The notes under the pieces: generated by a model
Databases searched by the model: none
What the model saw: the letters and a program-made list of their open reading frames with translations, nothing else
What the model was told of the DNA's origin: nothing
NCBI RefSeq assembly: GCF_012273895.1
Contig: NW_024045135.1
Location: 1,860,001 to 1,924,000 of the forward strand
Reading direction: 5' to 3'
Origin: Zerene cesonia
Lineage: Eukaryota > Arthropoda > Insecta > Lepidoptera > Pieridae
DNA: 64,000 bases
Shown: positions 48,486-59,320 of the stretch, piece after piece
Layout: the number at the start of each line of letters is the position of its first letter
Numbering within the stretch: the stretch's first letter is position 1
Position numbers and translations under genes: made by a program

Positions 48486-49542
48486 AATAAGGTCATCCAA
48501 CACCTGCTACATTATAACTTATACCTAAAATACATAAATTTAACAAATAAAAACAAATGTGACAGACAATTACAGGATAAGACAACATGTAAATTTACGT
48601 CAAGCTGCAAGTTTTAAATATTATTATATGTATACGTTACAAACATGTTTTTAAATATTCACAGATTTTGTGACAATTATCATGAAATATACCTAAACCA
48701 TTGGCATGCTCACTGATCAGTTTATTCAATCTACAAACATCTCATAAATGATCGATTAAGAACTTCGCAAAACAAAGCACAGATATACCATCTACATTCC
48801 ATACGCAAATTAAATATCACATTAATACACCGTGGGATTTTCGACATGTGTCCAGTGTCGCACTTGGCCTGCAACATATACGCACATTATAATATGCAAT
48901 CGATCGGCCACTGCATGCATCGTGTAATTTAAACGAATTCCTGAAAATTTCATATCGGGAGCGCTCTGAATGAAATGGAATGACTTTTTGTGCGAAACGT
49001 GTCCAACGCGTCGAGTTCGGCGCTATTTTATGTGTCCGATGTGCGTCCGTAACGCAAACACGCTGAATATTTCATTGTCATATTATTTGTTTTAATGAAA
49101 TAATATATTCTCGTATTGTTGATGAAATAATATGATAATAATTATACCTCGCTTCTCGAACATAACTTTTCAAGTAGAGCAGCATAAAAGAAGTATATTT
49201 GGATAAATAATTATCATTGTGGACGTGAAAAGAACTGTTTTGACTACTGAGACATTGGGTTAAAATCCACGTCGCAACAGTAATTAATAATAGTAATAAT
49301 TGATGAGCCTGTAAATATAATTTACACTAACATAGTTATACTACCATAAGCAATTTCACTAATAATATATGGATGTATAATATGATGATGATGTATGAAA
49401 TGAAATAAAATTATATTAATAATTGAGTAAGATAATTGGCATTAAAAGTAAATTAAACAGAAATCAGTGTAGAAGGGTCACTGAATATTAGTGCTTCAAC
49501 AGCGCTGCAGCTCGCGGTAGGTCTCTACTTATTAACCACATT

Positions 49543-49842
49543 TAGACGCGAGGCGAATAGTGAAGCGAAAAGCGAGGCACATAGCTAGGCGAATAGCCAG
49601 ACGAACGGTGAGGCCAATAGTGAGGTACATAGCGAGGCGAATAACCAGAAGAACGGTGAGGCCAATGGTGAGGCACATAGCGAGGCGAATAGCCAGAAGA
49701 ACGGTGAGGCCAATGGTGAGGCACATAGCGAGGCGAATAGCCAGACGAACGGTGAGGCCAATAGTGAGGCACATAGCGAGGCGAATAGCGAGGTGAACAG
49801 CGAGGCGAATTGCGAGGCGAATTGCGAGGCGAATTGCGAGGC
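49543..49842 (+). repeat. 12-bp minisatellite in 48-bp higher-order units
   Basis: Twenty-five 12-bp monomers related to GAATAGCGAGGC run without a frame break. From 49555 they are arranged in 48-bp higher-order units of four different monomers: units start at 49555, 49603, 49651, 49699 and 49747. From 49795 the array changes to a simple run of GAATTGCGAGGC. Because 12 and 48 are multiples of three, five of the six frames are largely open and give tetrapeptide or 16-residue repeats (for example GEAN/SEAN in one plus frame). No good start context or splice signal shows that any is translated. Confidence 0.95.
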
Positions 49843-49902
49843 TAATCAATAACAGGTAGCATGCGGCAACCAACCGCATTTTGCCGTGTTCACACAACCG
49901 TG

Positions 49903-49944
49903 TTCGTTATTTGCCTCGTCACTCGCCTCACTATTTGCACGCAA
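49903..49944 (-). repeat. Short inverted array of the same 12-bp monomer
   Basis: CGTTATTTGCCT, CGTCACTCGCCT and CACTATTTGCAC are reversed monomers of the minisatellite at 49543. Between the two arrays lies a 60-bp spacer with the inverted repeat ATGCGG-CAACCAA-CCGCAT. The whole arrangement is palindromic and may be one mobile element. Confidence 0.7.
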
Positions 49945-50911
49945 ATGAAAATGCAGTAATTATTATGTGTTTTATTTGTTTCATTTTGTATTTTCTTTTG
50001 TTAACTTACTTGTTTGCCATTGCAACGAAGCAAAGGTTATTCAATTTTGAGATAAAATTAGCCACGAGGAGGATACGCCAATCTTATTACAGCATTACTC
50101 TATCAACACTAAATCCAATATCCAGATTCAGCGATGTTTATAATTTAACGCGTATATCGCGTCGCCGCTTTTCACTTTTAATTACATTTCAAGGGATGTG
50201 GTGTCGCACCCTCCACGCAATATTCAACCCTTTCTCGTAGCGCTAAGGTAGAATGTCGCACACAGCAAAATTAACATAAGCGAAGAAGGTTCCAGAAATT
50301 GAATTAAACGTAGAAATCGCTTCACTGGCCGTCCTTTGATCGTTACTATCTATTACTCGAACACTGTCACATTAATTTGTGCTTGACCTTTGACATACTT
50401 AAAATAAGGTCTAGAATGAGAATGTGTAAATGCTGATCATTTATTAAATATTAGAAGAAGGTTTACATACAGAGAGTTTAAAAAGGAGCGCCACCGAAAA
50501 CATAAATTGTACTATAATATAATACTAGAAATTTTAAAAGCGACCTAAGCGACAAGATCATAAAACTTTACGCAACTACTGAACAATTATTATAATAATT
50601 TTCATTCGTCAAACATTTCATAACCCGATTATTTCTCCATCATGCTATCAAACCCTACCACTTCTGTAAATCGTGCATGAAAACATTAAACTGTTACATA
50701 GTAGCATTGCAGGCCTCTGTGTAGAGCAATACGAGGCTGTAATATCGTTTGTGATGTAAATTGAGCTCAGTTGGAAGTGGGTTAACGAATCGTTACCGAC
50801 AAATTGAGACACGCCGATGGTAAGACTTAACGCGACTGATACGGGCTTATTACGTGTATCACACCAAAGAGACCGAAATGTGCATAACAATCGGCTATTC
50901 TACATTTACTA
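49945..50911 (+). other. Open frame next to the inverted array; otherwise no gene seen
   Basis: A frame open from 49881 to 50240 (119 codons, non-ATG start) has a hydrophobic stretch, then a basic segment with ATRRIRQSYY and LTRISRRRFSLLI. The second part faintly recalls the N-terminal region of insect PIF/Harbinger transposases, but no nuclease motif follows. The remainder is plain AT-rich DNA. Confidence 0.25.
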
Positions 50912-50990
50912 TTTTTTGTGTCATGGCGAGCTGAGCTGGTGGTTCACCTGATGGTAAGCGATCACCACAGCACATGAACTTCGCAGAAAT
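50912..50990 (-). mobile_element. LINE 3' end fragment, family of 11075
   Basis: TTTTTTGTGTCATGGCGAGC is followed by TGAGCTGGTGGTTCACCTGA and GTAAGCGATCACCAC. Strongly 5'-truncated but with a clear tail. Confidence 0.75.
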
Positions 50991-51928
50991 TTTAAGGTAT
51001 TACGTAAAACAATAATTATTTACCGTGAATTAAAGATTATCCCGCATTTAATGCGAATTATAAAGCGGCTTATTACGCTTAGCCCAAGAGTTATCGGAAG
51101 TGTATTATAACAGGTTATCGAAGGACAAGTTTGTACATAAATCAAACATGATTTGTCGTGAATTGAAGATAATCTTGCACTGCAATTACTGAATGATTTA
51201 ACGTGCTTGTTAGGTAAACCGTTCAAGCGTATTCTATAGAGGCGAACAAATTCATAATATAGCTTGTCCTGCAATTGAGTTAAATCACCAATTCAAGATT
51301 TGCTAGAAAAAGGTATATTGCGGGTTGATATTTATTTGTTTTACAGCAAAATTTAATTTTAACATATGAATTTCCACACAAATTAAGTGTTTAACAGTAC
51401 CAACAATTTATAGGACATTTAAAACAATCCAATGATGACATTTTATTACTCAATCGTGTTTTAGTTCGAATATTGACCAGTTTCGTGTAGGCTATAATGT
51501 CTCTATAAAGTCTGTAGAAACAAATGTATGTCCGTGATCCATTTTCGTGTTAAGTTTCGTGTATACCTTAACTCAACGCGATACATTAGACTCGCCTTTG
51601 TTGAGTATTCACTATGAAACCTTACGAGTCATCATTAGTTATAAAATGGTCAACAGTACCGGTCTAGCTCTGGATACACTGCAGTATGGACGTAATTAAG
51701 GAATAAGGTGTAGTACACACGTGCGACTAAAACAAGAATTGGGTAACATATATGACATTGACATGCTACTGTGAAAAGAGTTAGCATGAAGGACACCAAT
51801 TATTTTTGATGTTTATTGCTGATTAACAAGCTTTGGTAATCGGTCACATATGGGTATTTGACACTCGCATTCACCTTACAAAATAAAATCTAGAGAAGAG
51901 TAACAACTTTGTCGTATTATACCTCATA

Positions 51929-52057
51929 CTAGCTGTTCGCCCCGGCCTCGCTCGTGGTACATATAAAGCTTTTGTCACTCAGTGAAATTGTAATATTCTA
52001 GTATTGAAAGAATTTATTAAATCCATCCAGGACATTTTGTGTGAAAACATTGCAAAC
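51929..52057 (-). mobile_element. Helitron-like element abutting a LINE fragment
   Basis: CTAGCTGTTCGCCCCGGCCT in plus sense is the reversed 3' end before T. The body (TGTCACTCAGTGAAATTG) matches 5281 and 36991. The 5' part ends exactly where a LINE 3' fragment begins at about 52058, so one insertion truncated the other. Confidence 0.75.
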
Positions 52058-52307
52058 ATAAGCGATCACAACCGCCCATTTGAACGATTATTTGCAGAGC
52101 GGAGCTGCTGCATAACAGAACAGGGAAAGAATTGATGGCGGGAACAAAGGAATGGACTTGGAAAACCGAGGAAAAGAATATGAGCCTCTCCCTCCTCCCG
52201 AACGAAATACAGTAATACAATACTATTTCATACCGGTCTTCTGTGGGAGTGTGGTAGCTTCCCTGGAGCTGGCCCAAATCGTGCCGAATTGTGCTCGACT
52301 CCCACAC
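52058..52307 (-). mobile_element. LINE 3' region, family of 11075, tail cut off
   Basis: AAGCGATCACAACCGCCCAT at the low end and TTGTGCTCGACTCCCACA at the high end match the copy at 11075 along most of its length. The poly(A)-proximal end is replaced by the Helitron-like element at 51929. Confidence 0.75.
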
Positions 52308-52526
52308 TAAATGTATATAACTTTATATTAAATACAATTTAACTGCATGTTATGAAAACAAATATCCATTTACATAGCCCCCGTTGCACAAGAACATACC
52401 AGATAACTGCGTAGTCATAAAACGCGATTGTACAGGGAGCTATAGTTATTTTAAGTTGAAGTTTTTCTCTCCAAGATACGAATATACATCCCAAAATTTT
52501 CTACATTATTTATCAACCTAATAATA

Positions 52527-52770
52527 TTTTCATGGCAGTGCAAGGGGCAGGTGGGTCACGTGCTGCTATTGTATATAGGGCGTTCAACACCGCCCAGACA
52601 CATTAAAAGTAAGACATGAAAAGTAATACAGGCCGGCAAAATGTACGCCATCAAGTAGGCTGCCGTAGGGTAGGTTTAGGTACGCCTTAGCATACTGTTA
52701 ATGTATTGCCACTTCATGGTGGTCTCCTGAGAGGGTGTGGTAACTCCCCTGGTGCGAATCAAGCCTGCTC
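52527..52770 (-). mobile_element. LINE 3' region, family of 11075, old copy
   Basis: CAGTGCAAGGGGCAGGTGGG, CAACACCGCCCAGACACATT, TTGCCACTTCATGGTGGTCT and GTGTGGTAACTCCCCTGGTG follow the order of the family with many changes. Confidence 0.65.
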
Positions 52771-53284
52771 ATCCTATACTTCAATTGATAATAATAGAGT
52801 AGTTATTGGTGAGATAGAAAACCACCTTTCATGTTATATGGCCTAAGTCTTCATGAATAGTGTAAATTCTACAATAACCAATAATAATCTTACAATAAAA
52901 AAATAATTTTTATCGTATTTGTTATAATCATGTTTGTCATAAACGTCATAATGAAATCAGATGAAACAAAACCGCGTACTTTAATTCGTTCGTCTATGAA
53001 GGTCCTTAATCATCATCGATCTGCTGACGTCAGCAATGTATTATATAACAGCAACTCATGCGTGATGTAATTATTGGAACTAAACACTGCGCCGTGATGA
53101 CATAATGATGTAATGATTAATTGCTTGTCATTATTTATCCAACTAATAATCTATCGTGAATATGGAACTAATACGCTATTTAATTGTATTATGTGAGCTC
53201 CTAACATTTGGGTAATTTAGTAAATCTACAACAGGGAATGGTTACCATCGTTGTTATTTAGTGTAAAGTTAGTACAGGTCGACG

Positions 53285-53372
53285 GAGTTTGGTCGGAAGT
53301 CCACTATTGCAGTGGGCGTCCAAAATAACCCAGAGCCCCTTCCTTGGGGGCCTCGGGTATGCCCATTATTCA
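53285..53372 (+). mobile_element. Second copy of the hairpin-bearing fragment
   Basis: GGTCGGAAGTCCACTATTGC is followed by AACCCAGAGCCCCTTCCTTG and GGGGGCCTCGGGTATGCC. The alternation of ACCC..GGCC / GGGCC..GGGT arms parallels 36463-36495. Confidence 0.4.
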
Positions 53373-53784
53373 CTAAAAAAATGCTTGTTGATGAAGCCAA
53401 AGATTACATTCGTCGGCTTAATTTTGTAAGTTGTACGTATACGGCACATTTGCTTCGACCCAATAATTTTGTAATTATTAATGTCGGTAATTTTGCACGC
53501 CAAAAGTTTTAACCGCGTAAACAAACTGGATTAGATCCTTTGATATTTTCAATGGACCCTCTATGATCTTTGAACATATTCTGTTGCCAGTTATCCATAC
53601 AATTCTTTCAAAGCATCTTATATACCGAAATATATCTGGAAAATATAATTATAATATTAAGGATACCCAGTTTAGTATTACTACCGTACTTCTAATTATT
53701 ACACATCCTATTACAGTTCATCTCATAGACCTTCCATATCAATTTACGACGTACCGAATATGTTCATATATTAATTTCTTACAG

Positions 53785-53904
53785 CGATCGATGCCGCCTC
53801 GTCCCCTGCATATTCTTGTTCTAGGAAAAGAGCAATTTAAACTAATTGATGTAGCCAGGCCAGGCGATGTTCGGGCAGATTGGGCTTTGACCGGTGGATC
53901 GTGA
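53785..53904 (+). other. Possible terminal exon or coding-like island, unidentified
   Basis: The acceptor-like TTAATTTCTTACAG ends at 53784 and is followed by an open frame with ATG at 53790, beginning RSMPPRPLHILVLGKEQFK and ending GGS at a stop at 53902. GC content rises sharply here and stays high to about 53990. No partner exon, poly(A) signal or protein family was recognised; a repeat fragment is equally possible. Confidence 0.22.
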
Positions 53905-54978
53905 AACGTATTGCCTGTAACCGAAATCATTCCAGCTCGCCGATGCTCTGAATTTCGTCTGGGCGAGGCGTTACTGGGTCACTGTGAATTTAACCGAACG
54001 ATACGTTGTCATAATGATGTGTTATTGATACCTACATAAATATTTTAACAGCAGACTGTCATTAAGCAATAAATTAAAATACTACAAGTAGTAAGAATTA
54101 TCTTAGATTATTCTCCGTTTACATGGTTTTAATAACTGTAGCTTACAAATCCTATATGTGTCGCCTATTTATATTATGGGTATGTATTGCTGTCAAATCA
54201 GAACCGTGCTTGTATAATGAATTAGCTGTCACTAGTAATATCGTACGCTGGGAACTATTCCCAACATAACCATAACTTTCTCGTTGTAACCGTTGACTGT
54301 TCATATCAGAATGAATAGCTTATTCGATCATCCACTTTTAGTTTCCTTACGTTCTAGTTCCAATATCGAAAATACTTAGGGCCTATTGGATGTTACAAAT
54401 TATAGACCATATTAAAAATCACAAACTAAATTTACTGGGATAGATATCTCAACGTACATAATCATTTGAGCAAATATTTAATTATAACATCCAAATATTT
54501 AATTATGATTAATTTGCTCTCAGCGGCCACAAGCACCTTTCAGGTCCCTTTGTGGGCCTCGATCGGTCAATTACCCCTTCTGAGCTCTCCTTAGAGCTGG
54601 CGTATGAGATTATTATAGTCTTACCAAACGTTTCACTTGCCCTGTTATAACAGGTATAACGATTAAATTTTGATGAGGTTACAAGTAAAATAAATAACTT
54701 ATTTCTGAAACTTATAAAAAAAATTCTTTGTAAATATGGGAAAAAAGATGCTGAAATAATGATTTAAAAAAACAACCCAGACCAATTTTGAATGAGACTA
54801 CACGGTGGGACTTTCCAATAAAACTAGAATCTACAGAATCGGTGCACCCAGCCGAGTCGAGAATCTTCTCCTTTTTTGAAGACGGTTGAATGTACAATAT
54901 TATTTCAGTTGCTGTCAGATTAATTAATAAGGCTGTTCAATCCAAAACTACCAAAATGTCGAACTGCATTGCAGTTTG

Positions 54979-55100
54979 TTTTTTATGTCCTAGCGGGCAA
55001 CTGAGCTGGCGGTTCGCCTGATGGTAAGCGATCACCACCGCCCGTGAACGTTGCGCTACCCGCTTTTTTTTTTGGGGAAAAGGAAAGGGGCCAATGGAAG
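54979..55100 (-). mobile_element. LINE 3' end fragment, family of 11075
   Basis: TTTTTTATGTCCTAGCGGGC, TGAGCTGGCGGTTCGCCTGA and GATCACCACCGCCCGTGAAC match the 11075 copy closely; a run of T and a purine-rich stretch close the fragment. Confidence 0.75.
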
Positions 55101-55129
55101 ATTCTCATCAAAATCGTGATATAATATTC

Positions 55130-55171
55130 TAAACTTAACACGATAGAGTAGACTCTATCGTGTTAAGTTTA
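55130..55171. repeat. Perfect 20-bp inverted repeat with 2-bp centre
   Basis: TAAACTTAACACGATAGAGT (55130-55149) and its exact reverse complement (55152-55171) are separated by AG. Such near-palindromes are usually unstable, so its perfection suggests a young event. It lies 30 bp after a LINE fragment. Confidence 0.92.
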
Positions 55172-57300
55172 ATAATTAACATTTGACGTAACTGGATCTA
55201 TATCCATAGCTATTATCTAAAATAATAGCTCAATGAGTAAATCCCTTAGCAACGGCCGAGCACTCATAAGTAAAACTGCGAACAATAAAGCGGAGTGCTA
55301 ACCGCGCGGACCCTCGCTCGTTAATTATTTTTCACTTCGCGAATAATTGGTGTACAGTAAGCCGCCGGATTACTCTGAAAACTTCCCGCTAACTTCCAAC
55401 TTCGGCGCAAGCACCCTTTCAATTAGATTATAAGCTCCTAGCTTTATTATTTATATTTCGTATTTCCCAAAAATGAGTTGAGCCGATCGGCCGCTATAGC
55501 AATTAATTGAATGTTTTTATTTTTAGTCCTTCTACTAATATAGCATCTACATGTAAAAAAACATAAGTATTTTTGGAAAACTTCAAAACAGGTTTTTATA
55601 AATTAATAATGAAAAGTGATGTGGTCGTTAAAATAGAATATGAAATTATAGATGTCGACATTCTGTAATTGTATAGTACAGTTCTAAGTTCATTCTATAC
55701 GAAACACATTAGTTCATTTTTAAATGTAATTACATATTTAAAAAATACAAACAAAACCAGTTTTTACTGTTTTCATTTTCTCCATGTGTAATCACTGAAA
55801 TATATACTAAATGTAGGCACATTCGATACTTAATTAACGTAATTAAACGATGTATCAATTTGATTAAAAATATAATGCAATATAATGTTTCAATTAAAAT
55901 ATAATAGTATCATTGAAGTGTTTGTTAAAATTGATTACTTGTCGAGGCTCGTTTGTCATTGTTGCGAGACAGCGGCGAGTGGAGCTAAATTGAAATGTAT
56001 TATTAATCGCATCCGATACTCCTCCCTTAGATAAGTTATATACAATTTTAACCACTAATAAATAAAGCTGCTTTTCTAAAGTTTTGATGTTTATATTGCT
56101 TTCTAAAACGAACGAAACTATAAAAGAGAAACAACTGTACATTATCTATATATCAGAGGAATAAACTGGGCATTACATTGTTTTTTTTTAATTTTAAATC
56201 AATATTACTCGTCACGAAGATTTATATTACAAGATAATATGAGTGTTGTATTTTAAATTATGTTCAATATAATCAATTAATGATGATTAGATAAAATACA
56301 ATGAAAAACCAGAAGACTTTAAAGAGCATGTGACTCAAGAACCGCGATCGACACTTGATTATGCAGTAGGTTTGTATTTACAGATTAAGGAAAATTAAAA
56401 AAAAAACTATTCTCTCGCTGTATTTATACGTGAAAACTGTATAGAGCTGGATCGCTTATTTAATTCGGAATTAATTAATGTCATTTACTTCTCCGGGATT
56501 CAAGATGTTTTCAACACAATGCTTGTGTTCGAGTGAATATATAATCAAAATTACAGCATACATAATTAATTCGCTTGAATTGTGCTTTAATAGAACAAAT
56601 ACATGAAATTAGGTGTTACATTTTAAATTTGTTTCGAAGGAGTTTTCCTAATTGTGTACCTGTTGATTTTGGCTTTGCGACCGGGTTCTAATGCCGAGAA
56701 ATACATGTATTGTATGACCGCTTAAAGCATAAGAAATATAGTAAATAATAAATATATTGTACACTAAACTACAGGAGATACAGAAAAAAAAATATTGGCC
56801 TCTCTCTATCTCTCCTCTTCTTATATATATATGATTTTCATGAATTCCTTTTCTGAGTTTTAAAGGTAAATATTTAATGAACTTACTGCATGAATATTGA
56901 ACTTTCTATTCAGATATTGACTAATTAGTCATAAATAATTACGCCATATAATAACGTTAATCGTATGAGTACAATCATGGTTTTGAAAATTAAAAAATAC
57001 CGCTTCAATGCAAATTAATCATTTTCGTAATTAATGTTATCACGCTATCTATTGAAAGTTGCTGTAAAGTAAGTAAAAGGTATGTGAATATTCGCACCCG
57101 GTGGGCTGGTAAGAACCTATTACGTCAATGCAACTTTTTTAAATTGCACGCATTGGAAACAGGATGGCATTGATGAGTTATCCTAATAATTTAAATGGAT
57201 TTTATAGATAACATTATTTTAAAGCCAATGTACTGTATCAGAACTGTAAACTCATCAAAATTCTATTTTTAACAGAATTAAAAATATAAGATTATTTGCA

Positions 57301-57386
57301 CGCCATCTAGTGAGAGGGTAATGTATTAATATGACAAAACTAAAGTTTTAGATTTTTTAGTTTATTTATTAATCACATAGATGGCG
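57301..57386. promoter_or_regulatory. Pair of divergent CTCF-like cores, or a tiny palindromic repeat
   Basis: CGCCATCTAG at 57301-57310 (minus-strand CTAGATGGCG) and TAGATGGCG at 57378-57386 are inverted to each other, 67 bp apart. The extended minus site CACTAGATGGCGT fits the animal CTCF consensus well; the plus site fits only the core. The spacer is AT-rich. A short MITE footprint is the alternative. Confidence 0.3.
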
Positions 57387-58782
57387 TTAATATTAACATA
57401 TTCAAAATGTATCAGAATAAAGTATATTCTATTTTATATTTTTATATTGTTATATGTGTTATCGATCATTATTGGTATGAGTAATGCTAGCTATTTTATA
57501 TTTCACTATTAGCTACATTTTAATAACTTATATTTTGTAATAACTCTAGGGCAATTATCGCAGTATTTAAATCAAACGAATATAATTATGTAACGCCGAA
57601 TGCAGTCTAAAAAAATACTATCATAATGTAATATAGTTGAACTATTATAGTATATATAATACTGTATTCTGTAATAACCATTTCTCTTGCAAAATAATAT
57701 ATTCATTTTTGTTTCTTAACACTAATAAGATAAACCACTTTCAAACAATGAGCTAAAGAAAGAATCATCAAAATTGATTTATGAACGATGCTAATATTAC
57801 ACTCATATACCTACGGTCGGATTGAATAACCTCCTCCTAAAACAATAATGAGCCATATGTTACTAACACGTATCGGTGTGCAGGTGTAGCATCGTAACTT
57901 CTAGACAAATAAATGGGTTTTTGTTTAAAGTCTATTATAACGGTTAGCTTATAAACAAAATGGAAAGATCAGCTCTGAAGACAGATTACTTTTATGTTGT
58001 GTGCTTGTGAAGGTTATGGAGGTTGTTCAGTTTTCCGTTTGACCGTCGTTCCCCTTGTTCTTTATTTTCAAGGTTGCCTGGAAGAGATTGCTTTTTAGCG
58101 ATAAAGTTGCCTGTTGTATGCTCGCCACGTTATATCGGCATCATAATGTTATTTTATTAAGGTATAATAAAGTGTATTATAGTGTACGTTATTACTTATT
58201 TTCACAAAATACACATATGTTTATTATTGTTGTTTGTTTAAAATGCCCAGAAATGTATAAAAGCATAATATTGGATTAATTCGCTCACATGAAAATATTT
58301 CACAGAACAATAGTTTTCAATTTAAAGATTGGTGCTATCTGCAGAATTTCACAATTTCGGTCGGACCGCGTTGTTTCCGATTTCGCAAAGTGGATTGCCG
58401 GCGATGCGGACTACAACAAAATTTTATCCAAGTATTTATACACGTGGAACAATTCGGTGAAATGTTTTTACTTACTCTAGAAAACAGATGTACTGCTTCA
58501 TCAATAATAAATAATAACATTCAAAATGAAAAGGGCCTATATTGTTTGTTATCATACTTATGTGAGAGCAGTATTAACAAACAAACACATAACAGAAAGT
58601 GTACGTTTGACCAGCGGCTGCTATCGAAAAAGTACCTCTATTTGTAAATGGTTCGTCAATTCGATGTTATTTTAAATATAAGAATTATAATTTAATTTTT
58701 ACATATATGTGTTCCAAACATGTCGTTATATTATCCGGTTAAAACAATTGCATATTGGAACAAACTGCACAATAGGCGCGAG

Positions 58783-58837
58783 CGTAGCACAGTACGTTAT
58801 TTGTAGTACACGCTACGAGCAACGTAGCACTGCTACG
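58783..58837. repeat. GCTACG/CGTAGC cluster with alternating orientation
   Basis: CGTAGC at 58783 and 58823 alternates with GCTACG at 58812 and 58832, forming overlapping small palindromes. The surrounding DNA is AT-rich. Possibly a MITE core or a regulatory cluster like that in the candidate first exon near 35.3 kb. Confidence 0.6.
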
Positions 58838-59026
58838 TGGTCGTGTCGCCTCGAACGTGTTTATGGAATATTTATCCAATTTCAGTTTAGCACGCTTGGA
58901 AAATTTCAGTTCAAAAGTATGCCTAGATCTTAATTAGAACGGAATATATGAACGTTGTTATGTGACGTGTTTTTATGTATAAAATATTATCGATAACGCG
59001 ATCACACATACCGGCGTTATTTTTTG

Positions 59027-59320
59027 ACGTGACAACGTCTTAAATTAGGTTGCGGCTCGGAGGCACTCATGAAAAAGTGTAACGCCCGGTAACGTTACGA
59101 TGAGTCACCGAACTATGATCGGTCCGCCGCGCGCGCAGCACTAGAGAATTGAATCGGCGCGTGCTTGTGTCTCTGTCTCTGTCTTTTTAGTAAACAAAAT
59201 ATATTTTCTATAGTTAAAATTTGTGCAATTCTTATTTTCATTCAATTCCTTGTTCCTATTGTGCAATTTAATAATATTCATATCAATAAATATTCTACCG
59301 AGAAAAAGACGTTGTCACGT
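59027..59320. mobile_element. Short element with 15-bp perfect terminal inverted repeats
   Basis: ACGTGACAACGTCTT at 59027-59041 is perfectly inverted at 59306-59320, with T-rich and A-rich extensions outside. The 5' half is GC-rich (AACGCCCGGTAACGTTACGA, GGTCCGCCGCGCGCGCAGC), the 3' half AT-rich. No transposase. It resembles a repeat I have seen in moth genomes, but I cannot assign a superfamily. Confidence 0.6.

Larger units (their letters stand above)
46570..49542. other. No gene seen outside the listed Helitron-like element
   Basis: AT-rich. GC-richer patches at 47635-47675 (GGGCAGGCGGGCGAGGCAGG) and 48960-49070 are unrecognised. Confidence 0.55.
55172..59021. other. No gene seen; AT-rich DNA with listed motifs
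   Basis: Long AT-rich stretches. GC-rich text at 55240-55400 and 55930-55990 is unrecognised. Confidence 0.55.

Noticed and set aside
49543..49842. CRISPR array
   Set aside because: Monomers are contiguous without unique spacers, and the genome is eukaryotic.
49532..49897. 121-codon minus frame of alternating LAIRLA / LTIGLT repeats
   Set aside because: It is the translation of a 12-bp minisatellite; neighbouring frames are equally open.
9468..53175. 17-nt word GTGAATATGGAACTAAT shared between 9468 and about 53157
   Set aside because: A single 17-nt match is within chance expectation for an AT-rich 64-kb window and no flanking similarity was seen.
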